A stretch of DNA of 64,000 nucleotides from Nocardia jinanensis (lineage in GTDB: Bacteria; Actinomycetota; Actinomycetes; Mycobacteriales; Mycobacteriaceae): positions 326,614-390,613 of the forward strand of contig NZ_BMMH01000005.1 of assembly GCF_014645735.1 (NCBI RefSeq), given 5' to 3'. The notes beneath the pieces were generated by a model. The model saw nothing but the letters and a program-made list of their open reading frames with translations. It was not told the DNA's origin and did not search any database. The position numbers and the translations under genes are program-made. Every line of letters starts with the position of its first letter. Positions within the stretch are counted from its first letter, which is position 1. Shown here one piece after another: positions 34,523 through 43,414 of this stretch.

Positions 34523-35665
34523 GTGCCAGGACTGGCTGAGGAACAGGCAGCGTTCGCCGAATCGGTGCGCGCGTTCGGGCTCAAACATCTCGCGGGTGGC
34601 GCATTGGCGAGAGCGCATGACCCCCACTACTCGTGGGAGACTGCCAAGTCCCTCGCTGAGCAGGGTCTGTTGGGGCTGACGATCCCCGAAGCCGACGGCG
34701 GGCAGGGAGCCACGCTCATGGACGCAGTGATCGCCATTCAGGAGTTGGCGTTGATCTGCCCGAAGAGCGCCGATATCGTGCAGGCCGGCAACTTCGGTGC
34801 CATCCGCACGTTCGCGGAGTTCGCCACGCCGGACCAGAAGCGTCGATACCTGGCGGGTTTACTCGAGGGCCGGGAGCTGATCGCCCTCGGGATGAGCGAG
34901 CCGGAGGCGGGCTCTGCGGTGACCGAACTGAAGACGAGCGCCGCAGAGGACGGGGACGAGTACGTCATCAACGGGACGAAGATCTGGTCTACGCACAGTT
35001 CGGATGCGACGCTGTACCTGGTGTATGTACGGTTCGCCCCGGGCGCCGACGGTATCGGTTCGGTGTTGGTCGAGCGCGGAACGCCAGGGTTCGAGATCGG
35101 CGAACCGAGTGCCTACATGTCCGGCGAGGTGTGGTCTCAGCTGTACTTCGACAACTGTCGTATCCCGAAGCGCAACGTACTTCTCGGCGCCGGCGGCTTC
35201 AAGAAGCAGATGAGCGGGTTCAACGTCGAACGTATCGGTAACTCCGCTCGCTCGATCGCCATCGGCCGACTCGCATTCAATATTGCTCGCGAGCACGTGA
35301 GTCAGCGTGAGCAGTTCGGCCACACCCTCAACGAGTTCCAAGGCTTGCAGTGGAAGTTCGCGGAGTCGGCGGTGGCATTGGACGGAGCGCAACTGCTTCT
35401 CGAACGCGCCGTCGTGAATGCGACGGATGGGCTTCCTTCCGCGTACGACACAGCGGTGGCGAAACTGGCGGCAAACGAGGCCGGGTTCCTCGCTGCCAAC
35501 AATGCGATGCAGGCCATGGGCGCCATGGGCTACAGCACCGAGTCGCTCGTCGAATACTGCATGCGTCGTACGCGCGGATGGATGATCGCCGGCGGATCGA
35601 CCGAGATCTTGAAGAATCGTATCGCCGAATCGGTATTCGGTCGTCGCTTCAGTCAGCGAGGTTGA
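34523..35665 (+). CDS. acyl-CoA dehydrogenase family protein
   Basis: 380 residues from GTG 34523, set by AAGGAGGA 4-11 bases before it. Typical ACAD blocks are LGLTIPEADGGQGATLMDAV (about 50), ALGMSEPEAGSAVTELKT (about 125) and INGTKIWSTHSSDAT. The C-terminal segment that usually carries the catalytic Glu (IYEGT-type) reads IAGGSTEILKNRIAE, with Gly at that position, so the base may be elsewhere as in some heteromeric FadE enzymes. It is the first gene of a six-gene operon and overlaps none; the ligase starts 1 base after its stop. Confidence 0.88.
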   Translation: MPGLAEEQAAFAESVRAFGLKHLAGGALARAHDPHYSWETAKSLAEQGLLGLTIPEADGGQGATLMDAVIAIQELALICPKSADIVQAGNFGAIRTFAEFATPDQKRRYLAGLLEGRELIALGMSEPEAGSAVTELKTSAAEDGDEYVINGTKIWSTHSSDATLYLVYVRFAPGADGIGSVLVERGTPGFEIGEPSAYMSGEVWSQLYFDNCRIPKRNVLLGAGGFKKQMSGFNVERIGNSARSIAIGRLAFNIAREHVSQREQFGHTLNEFQGLQWKFAESAVALDGAQLLLERAVVNATDGLPSAYDTAVAKLAANEAGFLAANNAMQAMGAMGYSTESLVEYCMRRTRGWMIAGGSTEILKNRIAESVFGRRFSQRG

Positions 35666-35666
35666 G

Positions 35667-37784
35667 ATGGCTTCGACCATATCGACCGATCTGGCCACCG
35701 CGCTGTACGCTCCCCGCTCGATTGCGCTGGTCGGCGCCTCTGCGGACCCGGTGAAAGCGTCCTCACGTCCGCTTGCGTTCCTCCGGGCCAGTGGTTATGC
35801 CGGCACCGTCTTTCCGATCAACCGTAAGGGTGGTGAGCTGGGTGGGGAACCTGTCTACCGGACGGTCGCCGACCTCGCCACGGCGCCCGATCACGCCTTC
35901 ATTATGACACCGACAGCTTCGGTTCTCGAGACCGTCGCCGAATGCGGGCAGGCGGGCGTGCGGGTGGCGACGATCTTGTCCGGTGGATTCGGTGAAGCGG
36001 GTCCGGAAGGGCAGGCGTTGCAGGAGCGGATTCTCGCGACCGCCGCCGAGTACGGGCTTCGTCTTCTCGGGCCCAACAGCCTGGGAGTGGTCAACACTCA
36101 CAATGGTCTGACGCTCACGGCGAATGCCGCGTTCGCCGAGCCGGATATGCCGCGGGGTGGGCTGTTCGTGGCCTCGCAGTCGGGCAGCATGATCGGTGCT
36201 CTTCTCTCCCGCGGAGCCGGACGCGGGATCGGGTTCTCGCGGCTGATTTCTGTCGGCGCGGAGATGGATTTGAGCATCGGCGAGGTCTGCGCCGCCACCC
36301 TCGACGACCCGGAGATCACCGGCTATCTGCTGTTCCTCGAAACCATTCGGCACGCAGAAGGGTTCCGCCGGTTCGCCTACGGTGCCGCGGAACGAGGCAA
36401 GCCCGTCGTGGCGTACAAGTTGGGTAAGACCCCGATGGCCGCGGAACTGGCGGCTTCACACACCGGGGCCCTTGCCGGTGAAGACGCAGTCGCGTCTGCC
36501 TTTCTCGCCGATCTCGGAATCGTCCGGGTGCACACCCTCGACGCGCTGATCGAAGGGGCGCCGCTCGTGGCGGCCGTTCCGCCGCGCACCCCGGGCCGGG
36601 ACCGCCGGGTCGGGGTCGTGACGACCACCGGCGGAGGCGCGGCGATGGTCGTGGACCAACTCGGTGTGCACGGCATCGAGGTGGCACCTCCGTCCGAGGA
36701 CACACTCGCCCGAATGCGCGACGCCGGTGCGGCCGCCGAGCCCGGATTGATCACCGATCTCACGCTCGCCGGGACGCGTCCGGAGGTCATGCGTGCGGCC
36801 CTCGATGTGCTGACCACTGCGCCGGAGTTCGACCTCATTATCGCGGTGGCAGGTTCGTCGGCCCGGCATGCGCCGGAGCTAGCGGTGGCTCCCATCATCG
36901 ACGTGGCGAGCGCAGGCCGCGCGCATCACCCGATCGCGGCGTTCATCGTGCCCGAGGCACCCGAGGCGCTGAGAATGCTGTCGGCGGGCGGCGTTCCGAG
37001 CTTCCGCACCCCGGAAGCTTGTGCCGACGCGATTGCCGCAAGTTTGAACCGACTTCCGGCCCGCGCGACGCGTTCGACCGCCGTCGGCGGGGTGCCGACC
37101 CTCGTCGACGAGGCCCACTCGTACCGGATCCTCGAAGCCGCCGGTATCCCGGTCGCCCCGTACGTGGTCCTGACGATCGACGATCTCCTCGCCGACGGCG
37201 CACCCGAACTCGCATACCCGGTGGTGGTGAAGGCACTTTCGGATCAGCTGCCCCACAAGAGTGACGTCGGTGGTGTCGTGCTCGGTGTCGGCAGCGATCA
37301 GGATTTGGTCGGCGCCGCCTGCCGTATCCGCGCCGACGTGGCGCGACTGGCCGACGTCACAGTCGATGATGTGCTGGTCCAGCCGATGGTTGCTGCGGTC
37401 GGCGAGGTGCTCGTAGGGTACAGGGTCGATCCGGTGACCGGGCCGCTGGTGGTGGTGGCGGCCGGGGGAACCCTTGCGGAGGTCTACGCAGATCGCAGCA
37501 TCCGCATGGCGCCGGTGGACCAGGGCACCGCTCGCGAGATGCTGACCGAGATCACTGCGTTCGAGGTGCTGCGCGGCTACCGCGGTGCTCCTGAAGGGGA
37601 CCTCGACGCGCTGGTGGCAGTCGTCGTCGCCGTCTCCCAACTCGCGGAATGCGCCGAGATCGACGAGGCCGAAATCAATCCCCTGCTCGTGCGGCCGGCC
37701 GGGCAGGGAGTCGCCGCCGTCGACGCCGTAGTCCGTGTCTACGGGGAGTCGCCTGTAACGAAGGGAAGCAATACACCGTGCTGA
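35667..37784 (+). CDS. ADP-forming acyl-CoA synthetase (acetate--CoA ligase type, fused alpha/beta)
   Basis: 705 residues. The N-terminal CoA-binding domain (SIALVGASADPVKASSRPLAF, landmark about 14) is followed by two ligase-CoA domains with the phospho-His in AASHTGALAGED (about 260). The C-terminal half is an ATP-grasp domain (YPVVVKALSDQLPHKSDVGGV about 515; later EINPLLVRP). These NDP-forming ligases make acyl-CoA from acid, ATP and CoA without pyrophosphate release. It likely activates the acid imported by the neighbouring MHS carrier. Confidence 0.9.
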   Translation: MASTISTDLATALYAPRSIALVGASADPVKASSRPLAFLRASGYAGTVFPINRKGGELGGEPVYRTVADLATAPDHAFIMTPTASVLETVAECGQAGVRVATILSGGFGEAGPEGQALQERILATAAEYGLRLLGPNSLGVVNTHNGLTLTANAAFAEPDMPRGGLFVASQSGSMIGALLSRGAGRGIGFSRLISVGAEMDLSIGEVCAATLDDPEITGYLLFLETIRHAEGFRRFAYGAAERGKPVVAYKLGKTPMAAELAASHTGALAGEDAVASAFLADLGIVRVHTLDALIEGAPLVAAVPPRTPGRDRRVGVVTTTGGGAAMVVDQLGVHGIEVAPPSEDTLARMRDAGAAAEPGLITDLTLAGTRPEVMRAALDVLTTAPEFDLIIAVAGSSARHAPELAVAPIIDVASAGRAHHPIAAFIVPEAPEALRMLSAGGVPSFRTPEACADAIAASLNRLPARATRSTAVGGVPTLVDEAHSYRILEAAGIPVAPYVVLTIDDLLADGAPELAYPVVVKALSDQLPHKSDVGGVVLGVGSDQDLVGAACRIRADVARLADVTVDDVLVQPMVAAVGEVLVGYRVDPVTGPLVVVAAGGTLAEVYADRSIRMAPVDQGTAREMLTEITAFEVLRGYRGAPEGDLDALVAVVVAVSQLAECAEIDEAEINPLLVRPAGQGVAAVDAVVRVYGESPVTKGSNTPC

Positions 37785-38152
37785 CAATCGAGAGTCTGCC
37801 CGACCGGGTCAACACCGATGAATCGCTGGTCCGTCGCGGGCATTACGTCACCGCCGCGATGCTTCTCGATCTCGAAGACGCCAGCTACATCGTCCACGTG
37901 CGCGCCGGGCGGATAGAGGCCGTCGAGCCGAAGCCGGCGGTGATGCCGGTGTGGACGTTCGCACTACGAGCCCCCCGCGCTGAATGGGAGAAGTTCTTCG
38001 CACCGCGGCCGCAGCCAGGATCGCACGACATCATGGCGCTCCTGCGACGCCGCGTGATGACCGTTGAAGGCGACTTGCACCCGTTCATCACCAACCTGCA
38101 GTACTTCAAAGACATCTTGGCGACACTTCGCGATCAGGAAGGTGCCCAGTGA
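37778..38152 (+). CDS. small SCP2-like protein
   Basis: 124 residues from GTG 37778, overlapping the ligase stop by 7 bases, and itself overlapped by the hydrolase start (GTGA). The pattern YIVHVRAGRIEAVEPKP, then WTFALRAPRAEWEKFF and a C-terminal NLQYFKDILATLR, fits SCP2 sterol-carrier-like domains that bind acyl chains or lipids. The assignment rests on pattern recognition only. It may bind or present the CoA ester in this pathway; a function is not established. Confidence 0.6.
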   Translation: MLTIESLPDRVNTDESLVRRGHYVTAAMLLDLEDASYIVHVRAGRIEAVEPKPAVMPVWTFALRAPRAEWEKFFAPRPQPGSHDIMALLRRRVMTVEGDLHPFITNLQYFKDILATLRDQEGAQ

Positions 38153-39018
38153 GCGCACGGATCGAACCCATCACCGGCCGCTATCTGCGACTTCCCCTCG
38201 GCGGCGTCGAGCAGCGGATCTACGTCGAGGAAGCCGGTAGCGGTATTCCTCTGGTGTGTCTGCACACCGCGGGAGCCGACGGGCGACAGTACCGTCACCT
38301 GCTCAACGATCCTACGGTGACCGACCGGTTCCGGGTCATCGTCTTCGATATGCCCTGGCACGGCAAATCCTCTCCCGCCCCGGGCTGGCGTGAAACCGAA
38401 TATCAGCTCACTGCCGAGTATTACAGTGACCTCATCTACGCGGTATCGGAGGCCTTGGACCTGGACCGGCCGGCCCTCATGGGCTGCTCGATCGGCGGCC
38501 GAATCGTTCTGAAACTTGCCCGCGAGGCGCCCGAGCGATTCCGGGCACTCATCGGCCTGCAGTCCGGTCCCCACGTCGCGCCGTACTACAGCCGGGAGTA
38601 TCTTCATCGACCCGACGTACACGGCGGCGAGCTCTGTGCCGCGCTGATGTCCGGGCTGATAGGGCCGGACGTCCCGGCCGCTGACCGCGACGAAACGCTT
38701 TGGCATTATGCCCAAAGCGGTCCGGGTGTGTTCAAGGGCGATCTTCACTATTACAAGGACGAGGGCGACCTCGATTCCGATCTCGCCGCAATCGACGTCT
38801 CCAAGTGCCCGCTGTATTTCCTCACCGGTGAGTACGACTACTCATGCATGCCCGAGGACACTCTGTACCTCGAGAAGATGATCCCGGGTACCGAGGCGGT
38901 GATCATGAAGGGACTCGGGCACTTCCCGATGAGCGAGGACCATGACCTGTTCATGAACTACCTTCGCCCGGTCCTCGACCGCATCGAAGCCACCGGCCGA
39001 GAGGCGGCGTCACGATGA
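38149..39018 (+). CDS. alpha/beta hydrolase
   Basis: 289 residues. The nucleophile elbow is MGCSIGGRIVLKLA (Ser about 110), the oxyanion region precedes it as LVCLHTAGADGRQY, the acid lies near TGEYDYSCMPE, and the His is in GLGHFPMSED (about 265). It could hydrolyse an ester or a C-C bond, or act as a CoA-thioesterase. It starts at a GTG overlapping the preceding stop and its own stop overlaps the FadJ-like start (ATGA), so it is tightly coupled in the operon. Confidence 0.9.
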   Translation: MSARIEPITGRYLRLPLGGVEQRIYVEEAGSGIPLVCLHTAGADGRQYRHLLNDPTVTDRFRVIVFDMPWHGKSSPAPGWRETEYQLTAEYYSDLIYAVSEALDLDRPALMGCSIGGRIVLKLAREAPERFRALIGLQSGPHVAPYYSREYLHRPDVHGGELCAALMSGLIGPDVPAADRDETLWHYAQSGPGVFKGDLHYYKDEGDLDSDLAAIDVSKCPLYFLTGEYDYSCMPEDTLYLEKMIPGTEAVIMKGLGHFPMSEDHDLFMNYLRPVLDRIEATGREAASR

Positions 39019-41126
39019 CGACGGTGGATACCGAACAGGTCGGTGGCTCGGCCCACCCGGTCGAGTACCGAGTCGATGGCCGGGTTGCGGTCCTTCGAAT
39101 CGACAATCCACCGGTCAATGCCAGCACCGCTCGAGTGCGCGCCGCGATCATCTCCGGAATTGCCCGGGCGGCGAACGCCGAAGACATCACCGGGATCGTT
39201 CTCATCGGGAACGAGCGGGCGTTCATCTCCGGATCGGACCTGACCGAGTTCGCTGAACCGCTGCTTCCCGAGCCGCAACTACCCGAAGTGATCGCCGCCA
39301 TCGAACAGTGCCCGAAACCGGTCGTTGCGGCCCTTTCCGGGATGACGCTCGGGGGCGGATTGGAGCTGGCCCTCGGGTGCGATGCCCGGATCGCTGCACC
39401 GTCGGCGGTGGTGGGGTTGCCCGAAGTGAGTCTCGGGATGATCCCCGGGGCAGGCGGTACCCAGCGGCTGCCCCGGCTGATCGGTATCGCCGCGACCATC
39501 GAATTGGTGTGCACGGGGACACGCCTGACAGCTCCGCAGGCACTCGATGCCGGCATCGTCGACGAACTGTGTGCGACCGAGGAGGACCTGCTCGGATGCG
39601 CGCTCGCGCACGCGAGCCGGCAGGAAACCAAGCGGATCCTGGCGCGCGCCCCCATCCGGCCCGATGCCGTCGGGTCGGTCGAGGCGGCAGCAGCCGAGGC
39701 CATCCGGCAGATCGGGGCCCGCCCTCGCGTCGTCGCCGCAATCGGCGCCACCATGCTCGCCGGCGCCGTCCCCGGTTCGGACGCTCTCGCATTCGAGCGC
39801 GGCGAATTTCATCGCCTCCGGGTCGGACGTGAGGCTCAGGCACTGCGGCACCTGTTCTTCGCCGAACGCGCTGCCGGCCGCGACCAACGCGGTGGCGACG
39901 CCTCACACATCAATATCGTCGGGGTTGTCGGCGCGGGCACCATGGGCATCGGGATCGCCCGAGCATTCCTCGACACCGGCCTGAACGTGGTTCTGCTCGA
40001 GGCGAACCGCGACGCCCTCGAGTCCGGTACGCAAAGACTCCAGCAGGGGTACGAGCGCGCGATCACCCGCGGCCAACTCGACGAGACAGCGGTGCGGGCG
40101 CGTCTCGCTACGCTCACGACCACGATGATCTACGCGGATCTGCAGCCATGTGACCTGATCATCGAGGCGGTGTACGAGGACATGAACGTCAAGCAGAACG
40201 TCCTGCGCCAGGTCGAGGAGGTCGTCCGTGCGGATATCCCGGTGGCAACCAACACCTCGTACCTCGACCTCGACGAACTCGCCGCTTCTACCTCCGATCC
40301 CGGCAGGATCGTCGGCTTGCACTTCTTCAGTCCCGCCCACGCCACCAAGGTCCTCGAAGTCGTCCACGGGACGGCTACCAGCGAGGCCACCACGGCAACC
40401 GCTGTGGCGCTGGCCCGCCGCATGCGGAAGACGCCGGTCGTCGCCGGGGCGGGCTTCGGATTCATCGGCAATCGAATCTTCAACGCCTATCGGCAGCAAT
40501 GTGAGCTCATGCTCGAAGAGGGCGCTTACCCTCGGCAGGTCGACGATGCGCTCGAAGAATTCGGGTTCGCTATGGGCCCGTTCACGGTCGCTGATCTATC
40601 CGGCCTGGACATCGCCTGGCGAATGCGGCAGAACACCGCAGCCCACCGCGACCCGCATGTGCGCTACGCCGACATCGCCGATCTGCTGTGTGAACAGGGC
40701 AGGTTCGGGCAGAAGGCGCAGCAGGGCTGGTACCGGTACAACGCCGGATCTACGCAACCACTGACCGACCGCGCTGTCGAGGACCTGATCGACGCCGAGT
40801 CGCGCCGAAAGGGAATCGCGCGACGTCCGTTCACCAACCGCGAGATCGTTCGGCGGGCCCTCCTTTCCATGGCCAACGAAGCCGCGCTGCTTCTCGCCGA
40901 CGGCATCGCCGCGCGCCCTTCCGACATCGACCTGATGATGACCCTGGGGTATGGATTCCCGCGCCATCACGGTGGCCCGGTTTTCTGGGCCGCGCACGAG
41001 GACCTCGACACGCTCTCCGCCGAGCTTCAACAGCTACGACAGCTCACCGGAAGCGGATACCGCGCCGGAGATCTCACGTTGCTCACGGCGGTCCCGGCCA
41101 CATCCAGAGCAAAGGCGGTTCGCTAG
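39015..41126 (+). CDS. bifunctional enoyl-CoA hydratase/3-hydroxyacyl-CoA dehydrogenase (FadJ/FadB alpha-like)
   Basis: 703 residues. Residues about 12-200 are a crotonase domain (GNERAFISGSDLTEF; ALSGMTLGGGLELALGCDAR). From about 300 there is a 3-hydroxyacyl-CoA dehydrogenase NAD domain (VVGAGTMGIGIARAFLDTGL; VGLHFFSPAHATKVLEVVHG), then two C-terminal HCDH domains (AGFGFIGNRIFNAYRQQ; MMTLGYGFPRHHGGPVFWA). It converts enoyl-CoA to 3-ketoacyl-CoA. No thiolase lies in this operon, so one encoded elsewhere (8154 or 53949) may finish the cycle. Confidence 0.94.
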   Translation: MTTVDTEQVGGSAHPVEYRVDGRVAVLRIDNPPVNASTARVRAAIISGIARAANAEDITGIVLIGNERAFISGSDLTEFAEPLLPEPQLPEVIAAIEQCPKPVVAALSGMTLGGGLELALGCDARIAAPSAVVGLPEVSLGMIPGAGGTQRLPRLIGIAATIELVCTGTRLTAPQALDAGIVDELCATEEDLLGCALAHASRQETKRILARAPIRPDAVGSVEAAAAEAIRQIGARPRVVAAIGATMLAGAVPGSDALAFERGEFHRLRVGREAQALRHLFFAERAAGRDQRGGDASHINIVGVVGAGTMGIGIARAFLDTGLNVVLLEANRDALESGTQRLQQGYERAITRGQLDETAVRARLATLTTTMIYADLQPCDLIIEAVYEDMNVKQNVLRQVEEVVRADIPVATNTSYLDLDELAASTSDPGRIVGLHFFSPAHATKVLEVVHGTATSEATTATAVALARRMRKTPVVAGAGFGFIGNRIFNAYRQQCELMLEEGAYPRQVDDALEEFGFAMGPFTVADLSGLDIAWRMRQNTAAHRDPHVRYADIADLLCEQGRFGQKAQQGWYRYNAGSTQPLTDRAVEDLIDAESRRKGIARRPFTNREIVRRALLSMANEAALLLADGIAARPSDIDLMMTLGYGFPRHHGGPVFWAAHEDLDTLSAELQQLRQLTGSGYRAGDLTLLTAVPATSRAKAVR

Positions 41127-42575
41127 ATGACCACCCGCACGATCGCCTATCCAGACCTTTCCTCCTACATCGGCGGGACGTGGACGCGGGGCTCCGGCAC
41201 CGAAGAGGTCACCGTCCTCAACCCGGCCACGGGCACCGAACTCGGCGCCGTACCGCTAGGGATCAACGACGACTTCGTAGCGGCACTGGACGCCGCCGAC
41301 GCCGCGTTCGGTTCATGGCGGCGCACATCTCCGACTACCCGCGCCGAGATCCTCCGGCGTGCCGCGGCGATAATGCGCGCCAGGGCATCCGAGTTGGCCG
41401 ACCTGATCACCGTCGAACTCGGCAAACCCACCAGGGAGGCGCGCGTCGAGGTCGTCACCGCCGCGGAACATATCGAATGGGCGGCCGAGGAAGGCCGCCG
41501 CGGCTACGGGCGAGATATCCCCGCTCGCACTCCACGGACCGTGCAGACCGTCCGGCGGGAGCCGTTGGGTCCGATCGCCGGTTTCGCCCCGTGGAACGCA
41601 CCCCTCATCACCCCGGCGCGCAAGATCGCGTACGTGCTCGCCGCGGGATGCACGCTCGTGCTGAAACCGTCGGAGGAAACCCCCGGCTGCGCGCTGGCCC
41701 TTGTCCGCGCGTTCGAGGAGGCGGGGCTTCCCGAAGGGGTCCTCAATGCGATTTTCGGGAAGCCGGAAAGCGTCAGCACCTACCTGCTGAGCGATTCGCG
41801 GGTCAAAGGCGTGACGTTCACCGGATCCACCGGCGTGGGACGGGCACTGGCATCCCTTGCTGCCCCGTCGATGAAACGACTGATACTCGAACTCGGGGGA
41901 AACGCTCCCGTCATCATCAACGCGGATGTAGATGTCAAGGCGGTGGCAGAGTCCGCCGTGCGGGCAACCTACCGAAATGCTGGACAGATCTGTACATCGC
42001 CGAGCCGGTTCCTGATTCACGACAGCATCCACGACGACTTCGTGCAAGCGTTCACGCAGTCCGCGAGAACACTCGTCGTCGGCAACGGCCTCGACGAACG
42101 CACCGATATGGGGCCGGTGGCCAACGAACAGCGAGTGGCGGCGATGGCCATGCTCACCGAGGACGCACGCCGACGTGGGATCGACATCCCGCTCGGCGGA
42201 CACCGGATCGGCGAGGCCGGCTCGTTCTGGTCGCCCACACTCTTGGCGGGCGTCGACGACGAGTGCCTGATCTCCAATGCCGAACCGTTCGGTCCCATGG
42301 CATCGACCAGGCCGTTCCACAGTCTCGACGAAGCTATCGCGGTCGCCAACCGGCTACCGGTAGGGCTGGCATCCTATGTATGGACGAACAGCCTTTCGGA
42401 CGCGACACGGCTACTCGACGAGATCGAAGCCGGCTCCGTCGTGGTCAACCGTTGGCAGGCATCCCTCCCCGAGACCCCGTTCGGCGGATACGACGACAGC
42501 GGAGTAGGTACCGAAGGCGGCATCGAAGGCGTATCGGCCTTCCAGCGCATCAAATACACCTCATTCGCTGCGTAG
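41127..42575 (+). CDS. aldehyde dehydrogenase
   Basis: 482 residues starting directly after the FadJ-like stop. The motifs FTGSTGVGRALA (about 231), LELGGNAPVIIN (catalytic Glu, about 254) and RNAGQICTSPSRF (catalytic Cys, about 287) are intact. It oxidises an aldehyde, or a semialdehyde released in the pathway, with NAD(P). It is the last intact gene of the GntR-controlled operon; decayed sequence follows. Confidence 0.93.
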   Translation: MTTRTIAYPDLSSYIGGTWTRGSGTEEVTVLNPATGTELGAVPLGINDDFVAALDAADAAFGSWRRTSPTTRAEILRRAAAIMRARASELADLITVELGKPTREARVEVVTAAEHIEWAAEEGRRGYGRDIPARTPRTVQTVRREPLGPIAGFAPWNAPLITPARKIAYVLAAGCTLVLKPSEETPGCALALVRAFEEAGLPEGVLNAIFGKPESVSTYLLSDSRVKGVTFTGSTGVGRALASLAAPSMKRLILELGGNAPVIINADVDVKAVAESAVRATYRNAGQICTSPSRFLIHDSIHDDFVQAFTQSARTLVVGNGLDERTDMGPVANEQRVAAMAMLTEDARRRGIDIPLGGHRIGEAGSFWSPTLLAGVDDECLISNAEPFGPMASTRPFHSLDEAIAVANRLPVGLASYVWTNSLSDATRLLDEIEAGSVVVNRWQASLPETPFGGYDDSGVGTEGGIEGVSAFQRIKYTSFAA

Positions 42576-42671
42576 CGCGCCACAGCCCTCGACCCCGTTG
42601 CCGGCGACCTGGCGGGTGCCGGTCCGCGTGCGAAGCAACCGGGCGGAAGCCGGCTACAGAAGGCAGGAATC

Positions 42672-42830
42672 ATGGAAGAAATAGAATTCTCGTTGCGAAG
42701 CGCGGCATTCAGAATTTGCTCGCACTCTATCCACAACACGCCGATGACGACAGGTACACCGACTGGGCGAATCTCACCGCTGTAGATTTTCCTCGGCATC
42801 GCTGGCGGGCCTTACCATCCGGTCGCGGGC
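42672..42830 (+). pseudogene. remnant of SnoaL/NTF2-like gene
   Basis: A start-like ATG at 42672 opens a frame that is soon meaningless. The shifted frame reads GIQNLLALYPQHADDDRYTD then WANLTAVDF, which matches the N-terminal helix pair of SnoaL-like (NTF2-fold) proteins before degenerating. The fold would be a small isomerase, cyclase or dehydratase. The mismatch of frames and the lack of a full-length ORF indicate decay. The rest of 42576-43414 has no intact gene. Confidence 0.4.
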
Positions 42831-43023
42831 CGACGCACACCCGTCGAGGATGTGGCGCGGACCAGATCCTCGGTGTCCTTGCCCCCGCCGATGTACTTCG
42901 ACGGCACGAAGTCGTCGTCTTCGGCGAACGTGCCCTCACTTCATTCGCCGTCGGTGCGCTGCGACAGCACCCCGGTCCCTGAGGTGAACACGAAGGTCAT
43001 ACCGGTTCCGGTGAGGGGATCGA

Positions 43024-43363
43024 TCATGGCCGACACGTCATCCGCTCGGCCTCCGTTATCAGCTGCGCAGCGAAGTCGCTGGCCTGCTCCAGCGGAACCA
43101 CCTCGGTTCGGCACCTGGTGAGCGCCCGCGTCCACCCGCCACGGCCTCCGCGAAAGCACCAGCGCAGACCACTCGCATACCGAGGTCGCGGATCTCCGCC
43201 ACGATGCCCTCGATCGTGGCCGCGTCCACTTGGCGCCGGTCTGGACGCCACAGCCCAGCGGGGCGGCGACGGCCGGCAGATCGGCATCGCCGCGCATGCC
43301 CATGGGCTGGGCGTCCTCGACCGAGGCGAACGTCTTGCCGGACCAGCCGGCGGCCCCCAGATC
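43024..43363 (-). pseudogene. remnant of zinc-dependent alcohol dehydrogenase
   Basis: Minus strand 43363-43232 reads ...MRGDADLPAVAAPLGCGVQTGA, close to the aryl-alcohol dehydrogenase signature (LEVAAPLGCGIQTGAG). The coding sense then moves to other frames (IEGIVAEIRDLGMRVVCAGA at about 43220-43160, then VPLEQASDFAAQLITEAERM), so at least two frame breaks or deletions are implied. It lies 52 bases beyond the stop of the aldehyde dehydrogenase at 43415, where an alcohol dehydrogenase would be a natural operon partner. The second and third fragments may belong to something else. Confidence 0.4.
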
Positions 43364-43414
43364 GGACGTAGCCGCCGACCGCCGTCGACGCCGCGCACAC
43401 CGGCGCGTACTCGG

